The notes under the pieces are model-generated. The model searched no databases. It was given only the letters and a program-made list of their open reading frames with translations, and had not been told where the DNA came from. The translations under genes and the position numbers were made by a program. A stretch of DNA of 64,000 nucleotides from positions 2,877,001 through 2,941,000 of the forward strand of contig NZ_CP021425.1 in assembly GCF_002162375.1 (NCBI RefSeq). The letters are read 5' to 3'. Positions 47,465-57,072 of the stretch are shown here, piece after piece; within the stretch, counting starts at the first letter, position 1; each line of letters opens with the position of its first letter. This stretch comes from Oleiphilus messinensis (GTDB lineage: Bacteria > Pseudomonadota > Gammaproteobacteria > Pseudomonadales > Oleiphilaceae).

Positions 47465-48586
47465 ATGCTGACAAACGCTCAATTCTCAAACGCAATCAAT
47501 TGTTCCTGTATTTTTCGACGGATACACTTCCGAAATTTGAATCTCCCATTTCCAGCCCGTCAATCCAAACGCTCGTTTTTATATCTTGCTTTCCTCTTTC
47601 TTTTTGGCTTTCTCGCTGGCTGTTCCAAGCAACCCGATGCCCAGATTTATGAGTTTACAGGCGGGATTATGGGGACATCGTACAGTGTCAAAATCGTGGC
47701 AGATAACCCTTCTCCGGACTATTTGGAAAACATCAAGGTCGAAGCCATCGCAGCGATGACAACAGTAGATAGCCTTATGTCTACTTATAAAAATGATTCC
47801 GAACTTTCAAAATTAAACCGCTGGCCTATCCAAACACCATTTAAAGTTGATCCGTTAACGTTTGATGTGTTGTCCATGGCACAGGATATCAGTCAACGCA
47901 GTACGGGTAGCTTCGATGTGACCGTGGGGCCTGTTGTGAATCTCTGGGGGTTTGGGCCCGAAGGTCGGCCAGAAAAGGTGCCATCCCGGCAGGAAATTGA
48001 ACTTGCAGAGGCCCGAGTCGGGTATCAATATTTCAAGCTTGAGCGCGAAACAAGGAATGTTGTAAAAGAAAAAAATGTGTATATCGATCTCTCGGCGATA
48101 GCCAAGGGGTATGCCGTCGATAAAGTTGCAGAGTCCCTCGAAAAAACAGGGGTGCGTAATTATCTCGTCGAGATTGGTGGTGAACTCAGGGCATCAGGAG
48201 TAAAACCCGGAGGTTCGCCGTGGGTGCTTGCAGTCGAAAAGCCTGTTTTGGATAGAGATGCGTTTAAGAAGCTTTCGATCAATGGACAGGGCTTGGCAAC
48301 TTCAGGAGACTATCGTAATTATTTTGAAGAGAATGGTGTGCGTTACTCACACACTATTGATCCGAAAACCGGTCAGCCTGTGCAGCACCGTTTAGCGTCT
48401 GTAACTGTGATCGCAGCGACTTGCGCTGAAGCCGATGCGCTTGCGACAACACTATTGGTCATGGGTGAGATCACGGGCTATGAATTTGCTGCTGCAGAAG
48501 GCATTGCCGCGTACTTTATTTATCGGGATCGGGAAAAATTCAGCGAAAAGATGACCGGTAATTTTTCCCGCTATATTCTGCAATGA
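47465..48586 (+). CDS. apbE: FAD:protein FMN transferase ApbE
   Basis: ApbE attaches FMN to the threonines of NqrB and NqrC in the periplasm. A lipoprotein signal with lipobox LAGC precedes the mature part. Family motifs: GGIMGTSYSVKIV, DVTVGPVVNLWGFGP, DLSAIAKGYAVDKVA, YLVEIGGELRASG and YSHTIDPKTGQPV. The region before the hydrophobic leader is unusually long (about 35-40 residues), so the true start is unsure: GTG 47429, ATG 47465 or TTG 47537 (MNLPFPARQ..., the best signal length). The ATG is given. Context next to nqr and nqrM is decisive for function. Confidence 0.93.
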   Translation: MLTNAQFSNAINCSCIFRRIHFRNLNLPFPARQSKRSFLYLAFLFLFGFLAGCSKQPDAQIYEFTGGIMGTSYSVKIVADNPSPDYLENIKVEAIAAMTTVDSLMSTYKNDSELSKLNRWPIQTPFKVDPLTFDVLSMAQDISQRSTGSFDVTVGPVVNLWGFGPEGRPEKVPSRQEIELAEARVGYQYFKLERETRNVVKEKNVYIDLSAIAKGYAVDKVAESLEKTGVRNYLVEIGGELRASGVKPGGSPWVLAVEKPVLDRDAFKKLSINGQGLATSGDYRNYFEENGVRYSHTIDPKTGQPVQHRLASVTVIAATCAEADALATTLLVMGEITGYEFAAAEGIAAYFIYRDREKFSEKMTGNFSRYILQ

Positions 48587-48632
48587 ACATGTTAAGATAG
48601 TAACCAAATCCAACTAACCCAGAGGTTTTGTG

Positions 48633-48872
48633 ATGTCAGTATTTTTTGTGGTCTTTGGTGTAATGCTACTGATCGTTGTAGCGATGTCGGTCGGTGTACT
48701 TATGGGGCGTAAACCGATCTCTGGCTCTTGCGGCGGCATGAGCGCGCTGGGGATGGATGTTGCCTGCGATATCTGTAAAGGTGATAAAGCTGTGTGTGAG
48801 ACTGAGGTCGAAAAAGCAAAAGCCAATGCGAAAGGATTAGATGATTTAACTTACGATGCAAGCAAAAAGTGA
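48633..48872 (+). CDS. nqrM: Na+-NQR maturation factor NqrM
   Basis: A 79-residue protein with one membrane helix and the four-cysteine pattern SGSCGGM...VACDICKG...AVCE. NqrM is needed to deliver iron to the NqrD/E site. The ATG at 48633 is preferred over GTG 48630 because AGAGG (48621-48625) is well spaced. It follows apbE directly, the usual order. Confidence 0.95.
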   Translation: MSVFFVVFGVMLLIVVAMSVGVLMGRKPISGSCGGMSALGMDVACDICKGDKAVCETEVEKAKANAKGLDDLTYDASKK

Positions 48873-49061
48873 AGTGTCAGGAACAGACACGCTTTTTATG
48901 TAGCACTTCCAACGATTGGTTTCCTGGCTAGTATTTGTTTTGAATTAGAAATGGGTTTCAATTTAAGCCTTCAATGTGCAGATACAATCTGAATTTCCCT
49001 CCACCCAGGAACCGGTCGTTACTCTTACGACGGTATAAAAATATAACTCGGAGCTGAGTCA

Positions 49062-50456
49062 ATGGCAGAATATCATTATGATGTAGTTGTAATAGGTGCG
49101 GGACCCGCTGGGGAAGGAGCAGCGATGAATGCTGCCAAACATGGCAAAAAAGTTGCTATCATCGAAGAAAAGAACCAGGTTGGCGGAAACTGTACACATC
49201 TTGGCACCATCCCCTCAAAAGCCCTCCGACACTCCGTCAAGCAGATTATAACCTTTAATACCAATACGATGTTCCGGGATATTGGTGAGCCACGCTGGTT
49301 TTCTTTTCCACGCGTTCTACAAAGTGCGGAACGTGTCATCTCAAAACAGGTAAAGCTTCGCACACAGTTTTATGCACGTAATAAGGTGGACCTCTTCAGT
49401 GGTAAAGCATCCTTTCTGGATGAAAACAGAGTGGAAATCAAGGGTCATGGCAATGCGCAAGAGATATTGCATGCTAAAACGTTCGTAATTGCTACCGGTT
49501 CACGACCTTATCTGCCACCAGATGTGAATTTCAGGCACAATCGAATCTACAACAGCGATAGTATTCTGAAATTAGGGCATACTCCCAGAACTTTGATTAT
49601 TTATGGGGCCGGGGTCATCGGCAGTGAATACGCATCTATATTCGCCGGGTTGGGCGTTAAAGTGGATCTTGTTAACCCGGGTAATCGGTTGCTCTCATTT
49701 TTGGACGACGAAATCTCCGATGCACTGAGTTACCACTTGCGGAATAACGGTGTACTGGTTCGCCATAACGAACAGTACGAATCCGTTCAGGGTGACGAAC
49801 ATGGTGTTGTATTGACCTTGCAATCGGGTAAGAAAATTCGCGCAGACGCGTTCCTGTGGTGTAATGGCCGCTCAGGTAATACCGATAGCCTTGCGCTTGA
49901 TAATGTCGGCCTTCAGCCTAATGCAAGAGGGCAGCTGGCCATTGACGAGAACTACAAAACTGAAGTTCCCAATATATATGCAGTAGGTGACGTGATTGGT
50001 TGGCCCAGTTTAGCCAGCGCTGCGTATGATCAAGGTCGATCTGCTTCATCGGCAATTGTGGAGGATGAGTATTTTCGTTATATCAATGATGTCCCTACCG
50101 GTATCTATACCATACCTGAAATTAGTTCTGTCGGGGCGACGGAGCGTGAATTAACCGAGGCGAAAGTCCCTTATGAGGTCGGTCAGGCATTTTTTAAAGA
50201 TCTTGCCCGAGCTCAAATAACCGGTGAAGCGGTTGGGATGTTGAAGCTGCTGTTCCACCGGGAAACGAAAGAAATTTTAGGTATCCATTGTTTTGGGGAT
50301 CAGGCTGCGGAAATCGTGCATATCGGCCAAGCGATCATGAATCAGTCCGGCAGTGCCAATACATTGGATTACTTTATTAACACCACCTTCAACTATCCAA
50401 CTATGGCCGAGGCTTACCGGGTTGCGGCATTAAACGGATTGAACCGGATCTTTTAA
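49062..50456 (+). CDS. sthA: soluble pyridine nucleotide transhydrogenase
   Basis: SthA (464 residues) moves hydride between NADPH and NAD+ in the cytoplasm. FAD motif [12 protein letters not shown] at the N-terminus; [14 protein letters not shown] keeps only the first cysteine of the disulfide pair found in related reductases, which is typical of Sth[17 protein letters not shown] binds the nucleotide. The C-terminal dimer domain is complete. Downstream of nqr as in Pseudomonas. Confidence 0.96.
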   Translation: MAEYHYDVVVIGAGPAGEGAAMNAAKHGKKVAIIEEKNQVGGNCTHLGTIPSKALRHSVKQIITFNTNTMFRDIGEPRWFSFPRVLQSAERVISKQVKLRTQFYARNKVDLFSGKASFLDENRVEIKGHGNAQEILHAKTFVIATGSRPYLPPDVNFRHNRIYNSDSILKLGHTPRTLIIYGAGVIGSEYASIFAGLGVKVDLVNPGNRLLSFLDDEISDALSYHLRNNGVLVRHNEQYESVQGDEHGVVLTLQSGKKIRADAFLWCNGRSGNTDSLALDNVGLQPNARGQLAIDENYKTEVPNIYAVGDVIGWPSLASAAYDQGRSASSAIVEDEYFRYINDVPTGIYTIPEISSVGATERELTEAKVPYEVGQAFFKDLARAQITGEAVGMLKLLFHRETKEILGIHCFGDQAAEIVHIGQAIMNQSGSANTLDYFINTTFNYPTMAEAYRVAALNGLNRIF

Positions 50457-50478
50457 GCTCAGTTTATTCTAAAGTGTG

Positions 50479-50536
50479 CTCATCAGCCTACTTACTCCTA
50501 ATAATTAGATCAGGACTCAATAAGTAGGTTTATGAG
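50479..50536. other. long inverted repeat between convergent sthA and glycerophosphodiesterase
   Basis: CTCATcagCCTACTTA (50479-50494) pairs with TAAGTAGGtttATGAG (50521-50536), 13 paired bases with a symmetrical 3x3 internal loop and a 26-base spacer. No T-run; perhaps a bidirectional transcription barrier or mRNA 3' end stabiliser. Confidence 0.75.
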
Positions 50537-50586
50537 CCCTTGGTTCAGCTTCCGATTAAGTTCACTTACTGAGCAGTCATAGAATA

Positions 50587-51339
50587 TTATTCTACAGGAT
50601 GTGGAACCTGTAATTTGGTGCGGTTATCGAAGTAGGTCAGGGTGCTGTTCGGAAAGTTTGTGATCACGCTATCCACGCCAGCTTTCTCCAGTTCCAGAAT
50701 ATCGTGGATGCGATTTACCGTCCAACAGGAAACATGAAGGTTCTTTGCTTGAGCGTTAACGACTAAAGCTCTGTTCACCAGTGGCCAGTTGATGCAAAGG
50801 TATGAGCAACCATGCTTAATGGCGGTATCGACCGGGTTTGGAAATCGATTCTCTGCGACAAATCCTGTGGCAATGGTTTCGTCCCGCCGTTTAACTTCTT
50901 TTAAAACCCAGGTGTTCGATGAGGTAATCGCGCAACGGTCATGAAACTGCCTGCGTTGAATGAGCTCAACCAGCCTGTTACAAAGTATATTCAGGCGGTC
51001 TTTATAATCCGTTTTGACCTCGAATTGAAAATGTACGGTTTCGGGGACGGCTTCGAGTATATCGGTGAGCCTGGGTATACCCTGAAATTCAGACCAGGGC
51101 TTTACGTTTTTACGGGCATCGATTTCAGCAAGTTCAGCTGCTGTGTAATCGGATGGTTTCCCTTTTCGCCCGGTTGTCCGTTCCAGTGTGGGGTCATGAA
51201 TGACGACCAGTTCTCCATCGGCGGAGAGTCGAATATCCAGCTCAAAATGGCGGATGCCATGACGGTATGCCAGTTCAAATCCGGATAGCGTATTCTCGGG
51301 AGCTTCTCCCATTGCACCTCGATGACCATAAATAATCAC
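50587..51339 (-). CDS. glycerophosphodiester phosphodiesterase
   Basis: A 250-residue GDPD enzyme hydrolysing deacylated phospholipids to glycerol-3-phosphate and an alcohol. The true start is GTG at 51339 (encoding the IIYGHRGA start) with AAGGA upstream. A longer open frame to 51579 runs through the DAHP synthase 3' end and lacks similarity. Motifs: GHRGAMGEAPENT, ELDIRLSADGELVVIHD (metal ligands and catalytic His) and CWTVN near the C-terminus. No signal peptide, so a cytosolic UgpQ-like form. Confidence 0.92.
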   Translation of the reverse strand: MIIYGHRGAMGEAPENTLSGFELAYRHGIRHFELDIRLSADGELVVIHDPTLERTTGRKGKPSDYTAAELAEIDARKNVKPWSEFQGIPRLTDILEAVPETVHFQFEVKTDYKDRLNILCNRLVELIQRRQFHDRCAITSSNTWVLKEVKRRDETIATGFVAENRFPNPVDTAIKHGCSYLCINWPLVNRALVVNAQAKNLHVSCWTVNRIHDILELEKAGVDSVITNFPNSTLTYFDNRTKLQVPHPVE

Positions 51340-51391
51340 GTACGATTTCCTTCGCTTATGGTTGAAAAATTTAACCCTAGTTGAGTATAAG

Positions 51392-52501
51392 TTAAGTTTG
51401 TTTGTAGATTTCTTTTCGTTTTTGATACGTTTCGTGGCAGAGCTGGACGTCTTCCAGAAATTTGGGCAGTTCTTCAAGCAACAAGGCTTGAGGGCCATCG
51501 ACCAAAGCCTCTTCGGGGTGTGGGTGGAAGTCAACCAACACCATATTAGCGCCCGCAATGACGCCCTGTGCAGTCGCATTCACAACATCCAGTAGACCGG
51601 AGGGGTCTGACTCACGATTGCCCACCGAGTGGGACGGGTCAATGCATACCGGCATGCGGGTGAGGCGTTTCACCACGGGAACATGAGCGAAATCGACCAT
51701 GTTACGATGAGGATTACCGCCGGAGGTTTTCATGCCGCGCAGACAGAAGATTACATTTGAGTTGCCTTCTGTTGCGAGATATTCTGCAGCATTCAGTGAT
51801 TCATTCAGCGTGATACCGAATCCACGTTTTAACAGCACGGGGAAGCGTGACTGGCGGCCTATTGCTTTTAAGAGTTCAAAATTCTGCGTGTTTCGCGTAC
51901 CGACCTGCAACATAACACCTGTTGGATTACCGGTTTCTTCCAGTGCAAAATTTATTTCTTCGATATGGCTTTCATGGGTAATTTCCATGGCGATGACTTT
52001 GATATCATATTTGCCCGCCAGTTCGAAAACATAATGCAGGCATGACTGACCGTGCCCCTGAAAAGAGTAGGGATTAGTCCGGGGTTTGTAAGCGCCCATT
52101 CGAGTGCAGCGTTGCCCGTGTGCATGCAACGCTTTCATCATGGTTTCAACGTTTGTCGGGTTATCGACTGCACAGAGTCCGGCAAAAACGTGGAGGTTGC
52201 TCTGGCCAAAGTGCACACCGTTATAGTCAAAACCGGTTTGTCGTTGATCATCTTTGTGCCGCCCCAGAATACGGTATTCATCGGAAATGCGTATCACGCG
52301 CTCGACGCCGGGCAGTGCGGCAACCTGTTCCTTGTCGATGGCTTTGGTGTCGCCCAATAAGTAGATTTCAGTCAGTGTTTGTTGTTGGCCTTTAACTTCA
52401 TGAACTCTGTATGTGACAGCAGGTAGATGGTCGAGGAAGTTGGCAATGGATTTAAATTGTGCGTCCCCTTGAACAAGATCTGGCTGCAATATAATAAGCA
52501 T
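51392..52501 (-). CDS. 3-deoxy-7-phosphoheptulonate (DAHP) synthase, type I-beta like
   Basis: A 369-residue protein. The N-terminal ~90 residues form a ferredoxin-like regulatory domain (IILQPDLVQGDAQFKSIANFL). The barrel has RMGAYKPRTNPYSFQG, typical of DAHP/KDO8P synthases, then VGTRNTQNFELL, LLKRGFG, FCLRG and PVCIDPSHSVG with metal ligands. It catalyses the first step of the shikimate pathway. It is of the beta rather than the AroFGH alpha group of E. coli by these motifs. Confidence 0.9.
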   Translation of the reverse strand: MLIILQPDLVQGDAQFKSIANFLDHLPAVTYRVHEVKGQQQTLTEIYLLGDTKAIDKEQVAALPGVERVIRISDEYRILGRHKDDQRQTGFDYNGVHFGQSNLHVFAGLCAVDNPTNVETMMKALHAHGQRCTRMGAYKPRTNPYSFQGHGQSCLHYVFELAGKYDIKVIAMEITHESHIEEINFALEETGNPTGVMLQVGTRNTQNFELLKAIGRQSRFPVLLKRGFGITLNESLNAAEYLATEGNSNVIFCLRGMKTSGGNPHRNMVDFAHVPVVKRLTRMPVCIDPSHSVGNRESDPSGLLDVVNATAQGVIAGANMVLVDFHPHPEEALVDGPQALLLEELPKFLEDVQLCHETYQKRKEIYKQT

Positions 52502-52621
52502 TGGTTTGGCCTCCCGACGCAGCGATATTTACGGACTGCAGAATGGTTTTATAAGTATTAATTTTACACAATTCAGGAGATTATCAAGGCGGAAACGGCC
52601 TTACAGAAAGTATTGGTTAAA

Positions 52622-52658
52622 ATATTTAAAACGCGCTGACTGATTTTTACAGCCAGCG
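52622..52658 (-). terminator. intrinsic terminator after tal
   Basis: Read on the minus strand: stem GCGCTGGCTG/CAGTCAGCGC (52649-52658 with 52632-52641, one wobble), loop TAAAAAT, then a T-rich GTTTTAAATATTTT run. It ends the leftward transaldolase transcript before DAHP synthase. Confidence 0.8.
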
Positions 52659-52728
52659 CTTTACTTCAGGTGGAGTTTGTCGGTGTTGATCCAGACTGTA
52701 TTGATCTGGCGGCTGTACAGCGGCCCCT

Positions 52729-53685
52729 TTAGAAATACTCTTGAAGCCGCTCTTCCAGTAACACCTGATCTTGCGCAAATTTGCGAATACCTTCAGCAAG
52801 TTTTTCGGTTGCCATTGGATTGTTATTCATCTCCCAGCGAAATACTTTTTCGGTGATATATTCCGGAATCGGGGCAGTTTGATCTCGTTGACCAATTAAT
52901 TTTCGGGTTAAGTCGCCGCTATCGTTTGCCAGCTCAGTCAAAAGGTCAGGACTGATCGTGAGGCGGTCACAACCTGCAAGTGCTTCGATCTCACCTGTAT
53001 TTCTAAAGCTGGCACCCATAACCACGGTTTTAAAGCCATGGGTCTTGTAAAAATCGTAGATATTACGGACAGAGATAACGCCGGGATCTTCGTCCGGAGC
53101 ATAACTGTCACGGCCTTCTTTTTGCTTGTACCAATCGAGTATTCGACCCACAAAAGGGGATATCAGATAGGTACCGGCCTGGGCACAGGCGACTGCCTGA
53201 ACGAAAGCAAACAACAACGTCAAATTACACTGTATGCCTTCTTTCTCCAGAATCTCGGCGGCGCGGATGCCTTCCCAGGTTGAAGCAATCTTGATCAGGA
53301 CGCGGTCTTTTGATACGCCGTTCTGTTCGTACAGCGCGATCAGTTTACGTGCTTTGTTCACGGTAGCTTCAGTGTCGAAGGATAAACGAGCATCCACTTC
53401 TGTTGATACACGGCCAGGGATCGTCTTCAGAATTTCACAGCCGATGGACACGGCCAGATAGTCTGTAGCAGAAGACAAACGTTCTTCTTGGCTTGAACTT
53501 TGGCTGATGGCACGGTCGACTGAAGTTTTGATTAATGATTCATAGGCTGGTAGTGCTGCGGCTTTGAGCAGCAGGGAAGGGTTGGTTGTCGCATCAATTG
53601 GTTGCCACTTGCGAATCGCATCAATATCACCGGTGTCGGCAACAACGGTCGTCATTTCCTTGAGTTGATCTAGCTTCGACTTCAT
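52729..53685 (-). CDS. tal: transaldolase
   Basis: A 318-residue transaldolase B-type enzyme of the pentose phosphate pathway. [13 protein letters not shown] holds the conserved Asp/Thr, [13 protein letters not shown] the Schiff-base lysine, and [12 protein letters not shown] and [12 protein letters not shown] the rest of the barrel. Length is normal. Confidence 0.96.
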   Translation of the reverse strand: MKSKLDQLKEMTTVVADTGDIDAIRKWQPIDATTNPSLLLKAAALPAYESLIKTSVDRAISQSSSQEERLSSATDYLAVSIGCEILKTIPGRVSTEVDARLSFDTEATVNKARKLIALYEQNGVSKDRVLIKIASTWEGIRAAEILEKEGIQCNLTLLFAFVQAVACAQAGTYLISPFVGRILDWYKQKEGRDSYAPDEDPGVISVRNIYDFYKTHGFKTVVMGASFRNTGEIEALAGCDRLTISPDLLTELANDSGDLTRKLIGQRDQTAPIPEYITEKVFRWEMNNNPMATEKLAEGIRKFAQDQVLLEERLQEYF

Positions 53686-53787
53686 TTTTTTAATCTATTT
53701 TTCTGTTTTAATGGATGAATGATGCCAGTGTACACCCGAGTTTATGGCAAAATCATGTATTTCATGACAATTCTGTGAAATTGTTTC

Positions 53788-54828
53788 TTAGACTTCTTCT
53801 TCAAGCTTTGCGGTTCGTGCGACTTGTGCCACGGCGGCTTTGAGCACATCGAGGTCCGCGCCAGGTTTGTGGGCATTTTCGCTCAGGTAACGTCTGAATT
53901 TACGGCCCCCGGGTTGCCCGTGGAACAAACCCAGGATATGACGCGTGATGTAACCGAGATATACGTCTTGGTCGAGTTGACGCTGAACATAGTCATAAAA
54001 GGCTTCAATAACATCATGACGGCTGTCTGGAATGGAATCTGGCTGCTGGTAAAGCTCTTGATCTATTTGTGCCAGAATCCAGGGGTTTTGGTACACTTCG
54101 CGGCCCAGCATTACGCCATCAACGTGACTGAGATGTTCTTTACAGTCAGCAATGCTTTTTATGCCGCCGTTTATGATGATTTCGAGCTCTGGGAAATCAT
54201 CTTTTAGACGATATACAGTCGGGTAGATCAGAGGAGGAATATCCCGGTTTTCCTTCGGGCTTAGCCCCTGTAGAATTGCTTTTCGGGCGTGCACAATAAA
54301 TGTTTTGCACCCCGTTTTTGCTACGGTATCAACAAAACCATGCAATTCTTCATAGGAATCACGATCATCAATGCCAATTCTGTGTTTTACCGTTACCGGA
54401 ATATTCACAGCCTGCTGCATCGAATCGATACACTCGGCGACCAATTCGGGATGGGCCATCAAACAAGCGCCAATCATGTTATTCTGAACCCGATCAGAAG
54501 GACAGCCGACATTAAGATTCACCTCGGCATAGCCCCAGTCCTCAGCACGTCTGGTACACTCCGCCAACGCTTTAGGATCACTCCCGCCGAGTTGTAATGC
54601 TAACGGGTGTTCAAACGGATCATATTTAAGGTGCCGTTCTTCATCACCATGTATAATGGCCCCGGTCGTAACCATTTCAGTGTACAAAACAGAATGTTTG
54701 GATAAAAGCCGACAAAAATACCTGAAATGACGATCTGTCCAATCCATCATTGGTGCAACGCAAAAGCGCCGATCCCCCGAATTCGTTGATATAACTGGCT
54801 TCTGGTCTGTTTTTACTGCGTTTTTCAT
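53788..54828 (-). CDS. dusA: tRNA-dihydrouridine synthase A
   Basis: DusA (346 residues) reduces uridine 20/20a in tRNA D-loops. The FMN site starts at FCVAPMMDWTDRHFRYF; NLNVGCPSDRVQNNMIGACLM carries the catalytic cysteine, and VKHRIGID and INGGIKS complete the pattern. dusA is a known integration site for phages and genomic islands, and a degraded element lies at its 5' end here. The gene itself is intact. Confidence 0.96.
   Translation of the reverse strand: MKNAVKTDQKPVISTNSGDRRFCVAPMMDWTDRHFRYFCRLLSKHSVLYTEMVTTGAIIHGDEERHLKYDPFEHPLALQLGGSDPKALAECTRRAEDWGYAEVNLNVGCPSDRVQNNMIGACLMAHPELVAECIDSMQQAVNIPVTVKHRIGIDDRDSYEELHGFVDTVAKTGCKTFIVHARKAILQGLSPKENRDIPPLIYPTVYRLKDDFPELEIIINGGIKSIADCKEHLSHVDGVMLGREVYQNPWILAQIDQELYQQPDSIPDSRHDVIEAFYDYVQRQLDQDVYLGYITRHILGLFHGQPGGRKFRRYLSENAHKPGADLDVLKAAVAQVARTAKLEEEV
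54746..54771. other. attachment-site repeat (attL) inside dusA
   Basis: ATCATTGGTGC (54746-54756), 5 variable bases, AAAAGCGCCG (54762-54771). The same pattern recurs at 56341-56366, giving 21 identical bases of 26. It encodes FCVAPMMD of DusA, the segment at which dusA-specific integrases act. Confidence 0.75.
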
Positions 54829-54944
54829 TCAATTTTTTCCGGGTTGTTTTGGTGCTTATTTGTGCGTTTTAGGGGGGTTTTAGCCCTTAAGTGTGCCTTT
54901 GGCACACCTGTTTGTCTATTGGCACACCGCACTGAGAGGAACTC

Positions 54945-55100
54945 ATAGCGACCATATCAGAACGAAAATCAAAATACGGGTCAATTGTATATAAAGCGCA
55001 AGTTCGCATAAAGAAAAATGGTAAAATCGTCCACTAGGAACCACAGCCATTCAAGGATAAGAAAAACGCCGACGGTAAAAGGTATTGCATCTACCGAGCA
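54945..55100 (+). pseudogene. tyrosine-type phage/island integrase, N-terminal remnant
   Basis: From 54945 the plus strand reads ATISERKSKYGSIVYKAQV then RIKKNGKIVH, the arm-binding N-terminus of many tyrosine integrases. The expected ATG is ATA (54945-54947) behind an intact GAGAGGA ribosome-binding site; after 30 codons there is a TAG (55035-55037), and similarity continues (PFKDKKNA) before being lost near 55100. No catalytic domain is left. It starts about 115 bases outside dusA. Confidence 0.7.
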
Positions 55101-55259
55101 AAATTGTTGCAGAAAACTTCATCTTAGAGTTCATGTCTTCTGCAACAGGGGGAGTTCTGTATGTTTCTGATATATTTGAACCTATCAAGTTTATAAGTGC
55201 GATTCGAAGGCTGACTTATACCGAGATTAAAGTAACTGCTCACTGTCTATAGGTAATCT

Positions 55260-55718
55260 TCAGTTCAGATCGCTTTTAATAGAGGAGGTTTCGTTTAATA
55301 GGGCTTCCATCCAATCGTCTACTTCTGAGGTTTGGTGTTGCACTTCAATCAACAAACTATTGTTGATGTTGAATTGTGGAAACCGAAATAAGGTGAGTCC
55401 GTCATCATTAATTAGCTCAATGACAACATGTTTATATCCATCTCCTGAGGATGCCGCTAAGGCTGCTAGTAGCCGATGGTTTATTGGATCGCGATCAAAC
55501 CTTACCAATTCTTCATAAATTAGAACTGTCCTAGACTGGTATGTAGTCGTGAACGCGGACGTTACTTGATGAAGCGTTTTGGGAAGTGAGTTGCGATTAC
55601 AGGGTATCCACTCAAGTTTCCCTTCACGAGTAAGTGTGATTAGTTTGGAAACTAATGCAATAAAATGCCTTTTGTTAGCGTTTTCCCTTTCGTCTATAAC
55701 TGATAGCAGACCTTTCAT
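55260..55718 (-). CDS. hypothetical protein, cargo of the dusA island
   Basis: A 152-residue soluble protein starting at ATG 55718, with AGGTGGGAG as ribosome-binding site; the start overlaps the upstream gene's stop (ATGA). The sequence is mixed alpha/beta (KHVVIELINDDGLTLFRFPQF, NNSLLIEVQHQTSEVDDWMEALL) with no motif I recognise. Coupled translation with its membrane partner suggests a two-component function. Low GC compared with dusA. Confidence 0.6.
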   Translation of the reverse strand: MKGLLSVIDERENANKRHFIALVSKLITLTREGKLEWIPCNRNSLPKTLHQVTSAFTTTYQSRTVLIYEELVRFDRDPINHRLLAALAASSGDGYKHVVIELINDDGLTLFRFPQFNINNSLLIEVQHQTSEVDDWMEALLNETSSIKSDLN

Positions 55719-56209
55719 AGCTCCCACCTCATATAATCCATAATCTGTCGACCTTCTTCAATTATGATATGAAGACTAATAAATATCTCGTTTAATTCGG
55801 TGACAGTTTGTCTTTTAGTATGACCTTTAACATATTTTTCAATTAGTGGTTCCAGTTTTCGAATTTCCCTACTAAAGTCGTCATCTTTCAGTTGCTTTTG
55901 AAGGTACTTCAATTGAATTCGTATCTGGACCAAGATTTCCCGCGATATGTCGCTTTCTGATTCTGAAGATCGTGCCTGATCTAATTTGACTGTCAGTTCC
56001 GATAGCTTCTTGAAATGTATTGGTGTTTTTTCCCTAAGAATAAGTTGATGCTTGAATTTTGTCAGAGTCCAGCCTGCCCAAAAAAATAAGCCCAAACTGA
56101 CAATTGATGCAACTGATCCAATAGCTCCTAGCCACTCGCAAAAAATCTCCCAAGTCATTTTACTAAGTTCCATTTTGTAAACATTAAAACGTGAATCTAT
56201 CACTATCAC
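55715..56209 (-). CDS. hypothetical single-span membrane protein, cargo of the dusA island
   Basis: A 164-residue protein (GTG start 56209; ATG 56173 is an alternative). One membrane helix (AIGSVASIVSLGLFFWAGW) near the N-terminus is followed by a long charged helical region (KLDQARSSESESDISRE to KYVKGHTK) likely to form a coiled coil in the cytoplasm. No family recognised. It is translationally coupled to the downstream 152-residue protein. Confidence 0.6.
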   Translation of the reverse strand: MIVIDSRFNVYKMELSKMTWEIFCEWLGAIGSVASIVSLGLFFWAGWTLTKFKHQLILREKTPIHFKKLSELTVKLDQARSSESESDISREILVQIRIQLKYLQKQLKDDDFSREIRKLEPLIEKYVKGHTKRQTVTELNEIFISLHIIIEEGRQIMDYMRWEL

Positions 56210-56340
56210 CGAGAGTAGCCAATATTTATTAGTATAGTATTCTTTTTAACGGGCAGGAGATAGGTCATAGTGTGCCATTGGTTTTTTGAGCTTCAATAAC
56301 TGTCAGTTTATAAAAAATGGTAAATTGGTTGCTCAAATTT

Positions 56341-56366
56341 ATCATTGGTGCTTGGGAAAAGCGCCG
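56341..56366. other. attachment-site repeat (attR) of the dusA island
   Basis: ATCATTGGTGC (56341-56351), TTGGG, AAAAGCGCCG (56357-56366), a diverged copy of the dusA segment at 54746-54771. It marks the distal end of a 1.6-kb element. Confidence 0.72.
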
Positions 56367-56498
56367 GTAGAGTGATTTGGCGAGGGATTATAAGATCCAA
56401 ATTGGTGTGATTTAGTTTGTAACCCGGTATTGTATCTAGTTGACGACTAGCTTCAACAGAGTTGGAATGTAAAACTAAATTACACGGAAGCGAATAGA

Positions 56499-57044
56499 AT
56501 GATCAGGAGTAATCAGGCGTTAGTTGCTGCAATTGCCGCCGGGCAATCTTTCAAGTATGTGTTTTTTTGGGGACATCGCAAATCGAGTGCGGTAACCAAA
56601 ACGTGTTTTAGCCAGTGGTACGAAGCGCCGTTTCAGAAAGAGGGTGTGTTGTATCCGACCGCAGAGCATTTTATGATGGCAGCGAAGGCTCAGTTGTTTG
56701 GTGATTCGCAAACGCGGGAAAGAATATTCAAGGCGAAAACACCCGGTGAGGCAAAGCGTTTGGGGCGTGAAGTTAACGGGTTTGATGAGGCTATCTGGAC
56801 GGCTGAACGCTTTAACCTCGTGGTAGCGGGAAATATGGCCAAGTTCAGCCAGCACCCCGAATTGCTCTCCTATCTGTTGGGTACTGGTGAAAGAGTGCTG
56901 GTCGAAGCGAGCCCTTTGGACAAAATATGGGGTATTGGATTGGCTGCGGATGACCCGCTCGCCAGCAGCCCTGATGTATGGCCCGGCTTGAATCTGTTAG
57001 GTTATGCGCTTATGGAGGTTCGCTCTCGTTTGCGAGCGGCATAA
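56499..57044 (+). CDS. NADAR family protein (YbiA-like)
   Basis: A 181-residue protein of the NADAR/YbiA group: VFFWGHRK and FSQWYEAPFQKEG at the N-terminus, TAEHFMMAAKAQLFGD, and the C-terminal DKIWGIGLAADDP and LNLLGYALMEVRSRL blocks. Members act on ADP-ribose-like or riboflavin-derived intermediates and some remove ADP-ribose from nucleic acids. It is the first gene after the island and lies 28 bp before the FetB-like gene. Confidence 0.88.
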   Translation: MIRSNQALVAAIAAGQSFKYVFFWGHRKSSAVTKTCFSQWYEAPFQKEGVLYPTAEHFMMAAKAQLFGDSQTRERIFKAKTPGEAKRLGREVNGFDEAIWTAERFNLVVAGNMAKFSQHPELLSYLLGTGERVLVEASPLDKIWGIGLAADDPLASSPDVWPGLNLLGYALMEVRSRLRAA

Positions 57045-57072
57045 TTGGCTGATTAATCCTGAAGTAAAGTCT

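Noticed and set aside
51340-51579. N-terminal extension of the glycerophosphodiesterase to 330 residues
   Set aside because: The extension overlaps DAHP synthase coding sequence, is unlike the family, and a GTG with a good ribosome-binding site starts at 51339.
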